Source of the DNA: Entophlyctis helioformis
Taxonomy: Eukaryota; Chytridiomycota; Chytridiomycetes; Chytridiales; Chytriomycetaceae
Length of the DNA stretch: 64,000 bases
Direction of reading: 5' to 3'
NCBI GenBank assembly: GCA_025526915.1
Contig: JAHLKH010000022.1
Span: forward strand, 62,001-126,000
The notes below the pieces were generated by a model. The model searched no databases and had not been told where the DNA came from. It worked only from the letters and a program-made list of their open reading frames with translations. Shown piece by piece: positions 13,257-21,586 of this stretch (positions within the stretch are counted from its first letter, which is position 1; each line of letters starts with the position of its first letter). Position numbers and translations under genes: made by a program.

Positions 13257-13376
13257 TGCATTCGTCGCGGCAATGGCGGCGGCCGTCGGGTCCTTGCCGG
13301 CGGCGGCGGCAGCACGGGCGGCAGCGAGCGCCTTGCGGGCAGCGGCCGGCGATGTGGGCATCTGCTGTCTGTTCAT
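9681..13376 (-). CDS. PIG-O/GPI13-like multi-pass membrane protein with eroded catalytic site
   Basis: A single exon of 1,231 residues; ATG at 13376 was preferred because upstream in-frame sequence is low complexity. The layout follows GPI ethanolamine-phosphate transferases: an N-terminal helix, a lumenal alkaline-phosphatase-like domain and about 12-14 C-terminal helices. The stretch DIEDVAPTVSTLLGMPIPFA followed by ALRRNAEQVQLL is the PIG-O/GPI13 signature. The metal-binding and nucleophile motifs are not recognisable, however: the usual 'DALRxD' reads FVSFDEDAV, 'GDDTW' reads GDGAW, and the 'DHGM' position reads YASDKSHVL. Poly-Ser and Asp/Asn-rich insertions interrupt the lumenal domain. 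It is probably an ER membrane pseudoenzyme or a strongly diverged transferase. A related but truncated gene lies 3 kb downstream on the same strand. Confidence 0.72.
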
Positions 13377-13879
13377 GGCAGCGGCGGGTCTCTCGGGGCG
13401 AGGAAGCGAGGGATCTGCAGCGAGTGGATGCGAGCGGGTGGGTCGGCGAGCGAGTGTGAGTGAGGAGGCGTGCACACACAGGCAGGCTGATAGGCTGATA
13501 GGCAGGCAGATAGGAGCACTGATAGGCAGATGGGCAGACAGGCAGACAGGCATATGGGCAGACAGGCAGGCAGCAGAGTGTGCACACACCAGAGAGCGTC
13601 TAGTCGGGCAGACGGGCAGCAGCAGACACACGACTGGCGGCAGAAGAGCTCAGCGCAAACCACGGGAACGGCCTTTGTTCGTTGGCTTTGTTCGTTTGTT
13701 TGCTGGCTGTTTGGTGTCGCGCATTGTCGCTCTGTGTCGCGCATTGCCGCTTCCATCTGCCAGTCTGTCTGTCTTCGTGTCTTTGTGTCTGTCTGCTGTC
13801 TGTCTTCGTGTCTGCCTTCCCACTGGCACTCACTCACTCACACACACACTCACACTCGCACTCACTCACTCGCACGCAG
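13377..13879. other. Intergenic low-complexity region
   Basis: This 500-bp region lies between the ATG of the PIG-O-like gene (minus strand) and the orphan SDR exon (plus strand). It is built of degenerate ggcagaca/gtctgtct and cactcactc repeats and ends in a splice acceptor (cgcacgcag). No coding exon for the N-terminal part of the SDR protein can be seen. Confidence 0.5.
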
Positions 13880-14065
13880 CTCTACGTCGCGGCCGATCCT
13901 GACATTGAGCGTCTGCAGTACCGCGGCAAGTACTTTGTGCCGTACGCGGCTCTTGCGTCGCCGAGCAGCATTGCCCTGGACGACAGCCAGGCCAGGAAGA
14001 CGTGGGAGTGGACGCAGGAGATCCTGCAGAAGCATTACCGCAAGGACTGGTCCTACAACATCTGA
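13880..14065 (+). pseudogene. Orphan C-terminal exon of a short-chain dehydrogenase/reductase
   Basis: The 61 codons read LYVAADPDIERLQYRGKYF and continue to an end at WSYNI. They match the C-terminus of retinol-dehydrogenase/WWOX-like SDRs, where 'lYaatdpe...GkYf.p' precedes a final helix containing 'lW..te'. The exon begins just after a good acceptor (gcag), but the Rossmann fold and YxxxK catalytic region are absent. The upstream space is only low-complexity sequence followed by the 5' end of an opposite-strand gene. It is therefore a fragment left by deletion, duplication or misassembly. The fold call is moderate and the incompleteness is clear. Confidence 0.6.
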
Positions 14066-14161
14066 TTGCCTCCCAATACAGTCGCTGTGCATTCAGAGAA
14101 TATCCTCTCATTTTGTCTCATTTTTCGCTTGATTTCTCTTACCATAACGCTCAAAACTCAC

Positions 14162-14780
14162 ATGGCCGAAGGTGCAGCAACATACCGGTCGTTCCTGGCT
14201 GCGCTGTCCAAGGTCGCTCTCAAGGTACTTCCTTCGCTTCCGACTCTCGCCCTCGCTATGCCGCTCTGCTGCAATACCGCTCTCTATTACTCACCCACTC
14301 GCCCGCCAACCCACCAACCGACAGGGCCCTGCGCCGCCCAAGCTGCTCAACTACCACACCCGAGTCCTGTCGCCCTTCCACACCGCTCCCGTCTCGGCCT
14401 CGGATCCCTTCCTCGCCTTCAACAGAGCAAAGACCGACAAGTACTCGGCCCGTCTGCATGCCGCCGCCTCGTCTCCAGAAGCCGCCGCCTCGCCCTTCCT
14501 CTCCGACATCCCCGTGCCCACCGTGCTCGTGCGCCACATGCTGCAGCCCGTGCCCGCCCTCGCTCAGGGCTCGTCGCTCGGCAAGATCATCGGCTTCCGC
14601 ATCGAGTCCAAGGGCCGCCGCGGAACCCGCACGTCGCGCCAGGTCGTCGACTATGGCCGCATGGACACGGGCATGGTCGGCGCTCTCGACGGTGTCTTTG
14701 TCGACTTTGGCCGCTCTGTCTATGTCAACAAGAAGGGTGCTACCGGTGTCAAGGTCTGGGTCACCTACGGCAGCAAATGA
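14162..14780 (+). CDS. Probable nuclear-encoded mitochondrial small-subunit protein uS3m
   Basis: Two exons (14162-14224 and 14325-14780) encode about 172 residues. The C-terminal half reads GKIIGFRIESKGRRGTRTSR, then VDYGRMDTGM, VFVDFGRSVYVNKKGATGVK and VWVTYG. This parallels the C-terminal domain of ribosomal protein S3 ('gikirisGRlgg...g.vpl.t..a.idyg.....tkyGviGvKVWi'). The N-terminal KH domain is not seen, so it resembles reduced mitochondrial S3 (Var1/Rps3). In many fungi this protein is mtDNA-encoded, so a nuclear copy is notable. The N-terminus is basic and Ala-rich and could be a targeting sequence. An alternative is an unrelated mitoribosomal protein; similarity is confined to the last 70 residues. 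Confidence 0.5.
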
Positions 14781-15118
14781 ACCCCCCCCCCCAACGTGTA
14801 ATGCAGACACTTTTCGGGGTTCTTCGAGACGCCTCCCATCTGGATCGGCTGTTGCACTGCGGGATCTGTGGCATCAGTGGCATCAGTGGGTCGATGCTCC
14901 ATTGCATTCGGGTGCCAGCCGCAGTGGAATCCGTGTTTTATTGGGTCAAGAGCGCCATTATAGCAAGCAGACGACCACTTTGCCGTTTGGTGGCATCAAG
15001 CGCATGCATCCAAGAGGCGAACAAAGGAAGGATAGGAGGAAAGAATGATATTCATTGGCAAGTATGCTTATAAGCAGACAGGCGAGCAGACAGGCGAGTA
15101 GATGGACGAGCAAACAGG
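14781..15118. other. Intergenic region between convergent genes
   Basis: This stretch lies between the uS3m-like stop and the stop of the minus-strand secreted-protein gene. It holds a C9 homopolymer at 14784-14792, short gtggcatca repeats near 14868-14890 and gcagacaggcgag repeats near 15074-15100. I see no gene in it. Confidence 0.5.
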
Positions 15119-15709
15119 CTACAGCATCATCACGGCACCAAGGACACCAGCATAAGCAGCCACAGCAGCCATGGTTCTGCCAATGGATGCAACACCAACA
15201 ACGGCATCGCTGCTGCTCTTGGGCGGGTACGAGTATCCCTCAAGAAGCACCGAGCAAGAGTAATCCGAGTGGTTGGCAGCGCCAAAACACGATCCGTTGA
15301 AGAAGACGCGCTCGGCGCCGTCCCTGAAAGTCGCAGGCGAGCAACCCCAGATAAAGTTGCGGATCGCCTCGTCGAGGTGCCCGGCCTTGTCCGTGTCGTT
15401 GGACGACCTGAGCAGCGTGGCCGTCAGACTGGCATTGGCGTTGTTGGTGTTGACCCAGACGGCCGTCGTGTTGTTGATGACCTTGACAGGGATACTCTTG
15501 CGGTCTGCGTATGGCGCAAAGACGCTGCAGGCCGGGTAGTCCTTGAACGATGGCTGCGCGGAATCCCTAGTGACGGCACCGACACTCTCCGATATAGTAT
15601 TTGTTTTCAAGTCGAGCGACTGCATGCCGACCTCGACCTGGCCTTTGGCATTGACGACGGAGCTAGGGACGAGAAGAGCCGAGAGGATCATGGCGAGCGT
15701 GACGAGCAT
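15119..15709 (-). CDS. Small secreted or GPI-anchored protein of unknown function
   Basis: This is an intronless frame of 196 residues from the ATG at 15709; the frame stays open a little further upstream only from a TTG. It starts with a clear signal peptide (MLVTLAMILSALLVPSSVVNA). The middle has several NxS/T sequons and about four cysteines (YPACSVF, WGCSP, GSCFGA, YSCSVL), consistent with an extracellular disulphide-bonded domain. It ends in a hydrophobic segment (AVAAYAGVLGAVMML) after a small-residue region, as in GPI-anchored or tail-anchored proteins. I do not recognise a family. A cell-wall or zoospore surface protein is possible. Confidence 0.6.
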   Translation of the reverse strand: MLVTLAMILSALLVPSSVVNAKGQVEVGMQSLDLKTNTISESVGAVTRDSAQPSFKDYPACSVFAPYADRKSIPVKVINNTTAVWVNTNNANASLTATLLRSSNDTDKAGHLDEAIRNFIWGCSPATFRDGAERVFFNGSCFGAANHSDYSCSVLLEGYSYPPKSSSDAVVGVASIGRTMAAVAAYAGVLGAVMML

Positions 15710-16230
15710 GTTGGCGGTAGCGATCAGCGATGAGATGGGTACCGACAAGCAAGCTGGAGACTGGCTTCTCTCTTTATGCGAGGCAGATCGATGCGAGGCT
15801 CTGCGTCATGCCTTGTTGAATCATTCTGAATCGACCTTGTGCTTGGCCGATCACATGGGCCGTGGGCACACCCGCATCACATGCCGCTCAAGTCACATGG
15901 TACGGGTAGTTGCCCGCCTCAAACTCCTGCCGCCACCTGCTGCAGCCACCTCCTGTCGTTGTCATTTCCACAGACTGAAACGTCATCAGTGGTGCACACC
16001 TTGGATCTGCACTTGGATCGACACTTGCCATACCGGTGCCTTGGCCGCGTTGCTCCACAGACAGTCATGCCCAATCTGCCCTCACGGGATGGATACACCG
16101 CTGTTCAAGGTGCAGAGCACATGCGGACGGATGAGCAGCATATCCTGGATCACGCAACAATGCAGCCCACTCAATGGACACGCTTGTCTCCTTGAAAACC
16201 AATGTAGAACCACCTTCAATCAGACCGCTC
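15710..16230. other. Intergenic region, no gene seen
   Basis: The open frames are short and overlap on both strands with no recognisable protein. It contains the upstream region of the minus-strand secreted-protein gene and the 3' flank of the GPI13-like gene. Confidence 0.4.
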
Positions 16231-18162
16231 TCATGCAAGGCACTGGTGCACAACACCCAGCATCACAATCCCAAGCGCAAAGATGCCAGAGTGGCCGACA
16301 AAGTAGAAGATGTACTTGGGTCCCCACACACGCCACGCCTGCGAGTGGCGTCGGAACCATCCCACAAACACCGTCACTCCAGTGACTTCTGCCCCAGAGA
16401 TCAGACCATGGTACACCAGCATCGCCTGTCCGACTTCCCGCGCAATCCGTGCCGCGAGCCGCCGCGCCTCTGGCCCACTCGGCCCACTCGGCCCACTCTC
16501 GCCTGCTGTCACTGACACTGACACTGAAGACGCCGTGCGTGCCGACCGCGGCTGTGGCCATGCTCCCCAGAGCGGCACGAGCGGCACCGCGAGTGCAAAG
16601 AGAATCGGCCCGCCGTACGTGTTGATGCCGATAAACATGGGCGACAGGATCCAGTTGACGCCGTCCAGCCCAATGAAGCCGACCTCGTACTGGATCGACG
16701 GCAGCGCGTTCTGATGGCCCGTTGAAAAGAAGGCACGCTGTCCACACAGCAGCAGGAGGACCAGATGCTCAAAGTAAACGCCAGTCAGATCAAGACCCGC
16801 CGCTCCGTCTGCAGCTGCATTGCAGTCGGCATTGCCATTGTCGTGTTTGTCATGGCCATCCTGGCCGTCTTGGCCGTCTTGGCCGTCTTCCTGCTTCTTG
16901 TTGCGTCGCTGGACCTCGGATAGTGCAGCCAGTCGCCACAGCGCCACATTGTCAATCAGACACAGCACTTGCAGAAACGCGAGTCCCATGGCAACGCCGC
17001 CTATGGGCTTCTGGAACAACGACATGGTCACATACACAAACGCCAGGATCACGAGGTACGTGCCCGGCGCCGTGCGAGCACGATCCACAAAGACGGACCC
17101 CCGAGCATCGGCATCTGCTGTTGCGGAGCCAGTGCCGTCCTGCTTCATGCCAGAACGCTTGGGAGCATCGGCCACATAGGCAGGCGACCGCATCAGCGTG
17201 CAGGACCCCAGTCCGAGTCCGAATCATTGCCTGTCGACGTGCGGGTACCAGCAGCACCAGTAGCAGCAGCAGCAGCAGACCGACGCCGCTTCTCCAGCGC
17301 AGGGAACAGGTGCGAGATGACGCCCTCATCGACGCTGTGCAGATCCCACACATCAAACGACGGATACGGATACGTCTCGTTGAGCGACGTTGGGAACAGC
17401 CGGTCCCAGGTATCGTCGCCCATGGACACCACGCGACGGCCGGCGCGCTGCAGATGGCCGACGAGGTTGTCCTCGCGGATGGCGGAGCTGCCAAAGTTCG
17501 AGCCGGCGTCGACGAGCGTGGGCAGCGCGCCTGTCATGAGCGCAATCAGCCGCTGCAGCGTCGTCGTGGGCGGATCGGCCAGTCCGCGGTACAGCAGCGA
17601 GTGCGCCGGCCGCGTTTTGAGCATGCGGGAGATGACGGGCACCTTGTTGATGTAGTATGGCGTGGCCGTTGGCGGGATGGACTCGTTGTAGGCGATAAAG
17701 TCGAAGCGCAGCGCATCGATCATGATGAGAAGCGTGCGGTGGAAGCGTGCGTGGGGCCAGCACGCCTTGCTTGTGGCGCCGCCTGCTGCTCTCGCATTGG
17801 CATGGTTGGCGACGGGCTGTGAGCGTGATGGCTTCACGATGGGCAGATGGACGGAGGGACAGACAGACAGCACAGATCTGGGACAACTTACCACTGGCAG
17901 CAGCGGCCGGCGGCACAAAGTCGGCAGACCACGGCGGGACCGTCGGGCACGTTGCCGTCGAGTTGAGCTCGAGGCGTGTCAGCAGGTATCCTTCCTTGAA
18001 CAGAAACAGGCCCGCGCCGTGGATGCCCAGCACCAGCAGCAGCACGGCGGCAATGCGGCGGAACTGGGCAGACGCCGAGAGTGGCAGCGGCAGCGGTGCT
18101 CGTGTTGGCGGCAATGGCGTCGCACCAGCACCTGCTGCGCTTGGCTGGCGTCGAAGCGACAT
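16231..18162 (-). pseudogene. GPI13: GPI ethanolamine-phosphate transferase 3 (GPI13/PIG-O) with the middle missing
   Basis: The 5' part (18162 down to 17193) has an N-terminal helix, the LTRLEL segment after it and, after one intron of about 120 nt, the intact catalytic start LLIMIDALRFDFIAY. It continues with TTTLQRLIALMTGALPT and MGDDTWDRLFP. It stops at 17193 just after an Ala/Ser-rich stretch. A second frame (17193 down to 16231) overlaps that stop (TGATG) and encodes the C-terminal helices, including STGHQNALPSIQYEVGFIGL and VFVGWFRRHSQAWRVWGPKY. PIG-O proteins are about 1,000 residues; here only about 600 are present, and the DHxGH/DHGM half of the phosphatase plus several helices are absent. 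One missing base at the overlap would fuse the two frames but not restore the middle. It may be an internally deleted gene or an assembly collapse. Confidence 0.75.
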
Positions 18163-18390
18163 GCGAATCGTGGCTCGCTGGATTCGTGGCGGAAAGAACG
18201 CAAAGCGCGACGCTCCGAGGCTTGCGCCAGCGCCTGGTCCAGCAGATCTGCTCGTCCACGCGCCTCAAGGCCGCTTCCAGCAGCATCGCCAGCATCGCCA
18301 GCCTCACCAGCAGCCTCACCAGCACACGCTTCTTCATTCGCGCGACCAGAGGAACACACGCACACAGCATCACACATCACACATCACACA

Positions 18391-19630
18391 TCACTTTTGG
18401 CGTCTCGTCTTCCACTTGTAGACCGCCAGTCCCTTGCTGTCACTGCCCACCTTCTTCCGCGCACCCTTGCCCTACACACAAACACAGCATCGCACAGATC
18501 AGCGTCACACAGAATCACGCACACACAGATCAGCATCGCTCTCGGTGGCATGGTCGCCCCCCTTCAACCGCTCTTACCATCAGATTCTTCTGCATCTTGA
18601 GCTCAAGCTCGACAGCGCGGAGCTTGGCCTCGCGATCCAGCCGCGACTCGAGCTCGCGCGCTTGGGCCAGCCGCTGGCGCTCGATGGTCTCTGCATCCTT
18701 GCCGCGGATCACGGGGATCTCCTGCGTCTCGAGCGTCGACTTGCGCAGCCGCATGGCCGGCTTGTTGACGAGTTCCGGCACCGTCTCGAAATGTGCCACG
18801 GGGTCAAAGTTGAGTGCTGTCCAGGCACGCATGAGTCTGTCGTTAGCTTCGCGCGGCTCGGTTGATGCACAGGTTGCGGCGAGCAAAAGCACGGCACCTT
18901 GCTCTTCGTCGTCAACAAAGACAATGTGCGAGGGTCGGTTGACGCGCTTGGCCTCTTTGCTGCCGCTCTTTCTGGACGAGGCATTGCCATCATCGCTGCC
19001 GCCCATGCTCATCTCGTCGTCGTCGTCGTCTTCGTGATCGTCGCCGTCCTTTTGATCAACGCCGCTTTGCTCCTCGTCATTGTCCTCGTCGACATAGTGG
19101 ATGCCCTCCTTGAGTCGGTCGATTTTCTGTTGTCCATGCACCAAGTCAGCACGCTCGTGCCAGCATCCATCGACCGACAGAGCAGACACAGCGCCAAGCG
19201 ATCGCACCGCACCTTGAGGTTGACGGACCGCTGGTACGCCACATAGTTCTGGTCCTGCGTCTTGAGCAGCGTCAAGAACTCGTGGTCGAACTTTTCGTTT
19301 CTGCGCTTGACGACGTGCACGCCTTTCTGCTCGATGCATGCCAGTCGGTCGGTCAGTCGCAAACGGGCCAGGGCATCGCACTCCAGGCCGCCACCCAGCA
19401 CCACGCACCTTGGTCTCCGAGTTGATCATGCCAAAGTAGAACTCGTCCGGGTTGCGGAAGGCGGCCTTCTCCTTGAGCGTCTTGATGGCATCCTCCTTCT
19501 TGTGAAAGTCCTTGGCACGCAGCACGTAGTCCTTGTGCTTCTCGAGCATGCCCAGCTTGGCGCGGGCGAGCGGCTGCGAGCGCTCTCTGTGCGTGCGCCG
19601 AGGCGCTACTTTGCGGATGGATGCAGACAT
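18391..19630 (-). CDS. UTP11: U3 snoRNA-associated protein UTP11
   Basis: Four exons, all phase 0, give 321 residues: 19630-19409, 19326-19213, 19126-18578 and 18471-18391. The N-terminus (HRERSQPLARAKLGMLEKHK, DYVLRAKDFHKKE, NPDEFYFGMINS) and C-terminus (GKGARKKV...YKWKTRRQK) are diagnostic. Acidic, lysine-rich middle sequence precedes the conserved HIVFVDD. UTP11 is a small-subunit processome component needed for pre-18S rRNA cleavage in the nucleolus. A 61-nt stretch in exon 3 after EEQG (about 18836-18896) looks like an unspliced intron but keeps frame only if retained. It shares a 115-bp divergent promoter with Gemin2. Confidence 0.93.
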
Positions 19631-19745
19631 GTGCCTATGCGTCTGTGTGCCTGTGCCTATGTGTTGGACGATGTCAGTCGCTGTGCAGGCGGCAAGCCCG
19701 CATATCCACATACTTGGCGTTTGTTTGACAAAGAAAAACTTTGCG
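19631..19745. promoter_or_regulatory. Bidirectional promoter, UTP11 / Gemin2
   Basis: Only 115 bp separate the two start codons, so both genes must share this upstream region. It contains a tgtgcctatg repeat and a short AT-richer segment next to the Gemin2 ATG. Both products act in RNP biogenesis. Confidence 0.6.
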
Positions 19746-20788
19746 ATGCCCAAAGGCAAAGACCACCGCGGCGGCGGCAGACCTGCAGGCAGCAAGCCGT
19801 ACGCCCGCCCTGTGCACGCTGCCGGCAGCAGCAGCAGCAGCAGCCACCACCACCACAGCACCAGCAGCAGCAAGCGCAAGGCTGCCCACCACGCCACATA
19901 CGACGACGACGGCGACGGCGACGATGTCGGCCTGCGCCGGCCTGCCCTTCCGATCGACGACGGCCCCTGTACGCCACAGCCGCCCGCCGACCCGTCGCGG
20001 CCGCCCGTGTCCGCGCTCGAGTACCTGCGCAGCGTGCGGCAAGAGGCCGCATCCGTGCCGCAGATCGTGGCCGTCCCCATGCCGCCGCTGGCTCTGCAGC
20101 CACAGACACGGCCGGCGGCAGGCTCGGAGGCGCACGTGCATCCGGCCCTGGCCGATGCCCACGACCACCAGATCGCGGCGTGCGACGGCATCCCCGACCT
20201 GTTCCGGCCGTCGGCCACATGGACCGAGTCGCTCATCCGCTCCGTCAGCGACCTGCGTGCCGTAAGTCGACCTCACGCGCACCTCGCACGAATGCACCTT
20301 GCACGCACTCACCTCGTCAGACACCACAGATCGTCGCCAAGATCCGCCGGCTGCCACAGAGGTCCGCATGGGACGTCCGCCCGCTGCCACACGCAGAGGA
20401 TGCCGCTTCCTGGCACGCGTTCTACGCATCCACTGCGCCAACCCTGCCCATCATCGCGTCGCTCTCGCACGCACAGACGCTTGCGCTCCTCTCCATGCAC
20501 ACACGGTGGCTGGCCGCCGACAACGCTCGGTCGCCCTCGCACGGCGTGTCGCAGCGGCAAGCGCAATGGATACTCGCGTCCCTCGTGCGTCTGGACACGC
20601 TGCTCGTCTCGGACGAGACGGCCCTCCTTCGCGATCTGTGCAAAGCGTGTCTGCGTATCCGTCGGACACTTGTTCAACCGCCGGCCGCGCTTGCAGAGCC
20701 GGTGGATCCTGGGGACAGTCGTCTGGCAGCCATCTCCATGACACTCGCCATCGCCCGACACTTTTACGGCCAGCACGACATGACCTGA
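19746..20788 (+). CDS. GEMIN2: Gemin2 (SIP1) subunit of the SMN complex
   Basis: Two exons (19746-20261 and 20321-20788) encode 327 residues. The N-terminal third is Gly/Ser/His-rich and of low complexity. The family starts at ALEYLRSVRQEAASVPQIV, the SMN-complex Gemin2 'YLrrV..EA...P.vv' motif. It continues with SLSHAQTLALLSMHTRWL, WILASLVRLDTLL, DLCKACLRIRR and AISMTLAIARHFYGQHD, the C-terminal helical domain that grips the Sm pentamer. Gemin2 binds the SmD1/D2/F/E/G ring during snRNP assembly. Its retention fits an intron-rich genome. Confidence 0.85.
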
Positions 20789-21586
20789 CGAGACCAGACA
20801 CGTTGACTGTGTCTTGCAAGTGGAATGGGCGAGGCGGGACGAGGCGTTTTTGAAGCAGCCAAGACTGGAGTGCAGCGAATGAAGCTGCTTCCCGACTATG
20901 CGAAACCAACACAGGATCGTCAAGCCAAGACGGCCGACGATAAGGCGCAGACCACGGTTCGTGCTTGCAAGTCAATGATACCCGCGCATACCTTGAAATG
21001 GGCACAACAAGGACCCAGACACTTTAATAGATCGAGAGTCGTGGGTTGGGGAGACTGATGGCCTTGTAGTTGTGCCAAGCAAGGCCAGCAATGCTATGCC
21101 GACCAAAGCTGTGCAGATGGCCGATGCAAGGCGACGGCTGCAGTAGCCCGCAGACAAGGCAGTAAGGTAGAACGACAGAGTCGAGTTCAGGGATGGGGAT
21201 TGGGTTTCTCCTCTGCAGTCGCATCCATCCATCCATCGCGCCGCTGTCCGTGGCTTGCAGGCACGTCACGCCTCAACAGTGCCACGACCATCTGTGCTGT
21301 CTCTGCAAGTGTCTGTCGCTGCAGATGGCATCGAGAGTGCTTGCCTACAACGGCATCCACAACCAACCGAAGCATCACGTCCATCCACGCTGGTGACATC
21401 AGGCTGGATCTCTGAAACTGGCGACGATAGAATGGCCGGCACACACCATCCAGAGCAACCCATTCCAGGGCAACCCTGCTTTGGAACAAGAACAGATTGA
21501 TGCATTTGAAGGGTTGGTCACACCTTAAAAGCCAGCCACGAGCAATACATGCACACCGAGTAATTATACACGTCGCCGCTCTCTTC
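20789..21586. other. Intergenic region, no firm gene
   Basis: No product can be recognised. A minus-strand frame around 21232-20972 contains one possible membrane segment (ICTALVGIALLALLG), but its neighbouring frames are equally open and no start or splice pattern supports it. A catc repeat lies at about 21224-21236. Confidence 0.4.

Noticed and set aside
18836..18896. Intron in UTP11 exon 3 (gtgccgtgc...acgacag)
   Set aside because: Removing these 61 bases would shift the frame away from the conserved FDPVAHFETVPELV block.
20972..21232. Small minus-strand membrane protein
   Set aside because: One hydrophobic stretch only, no homologue recognised, and the competing frames are equally open.
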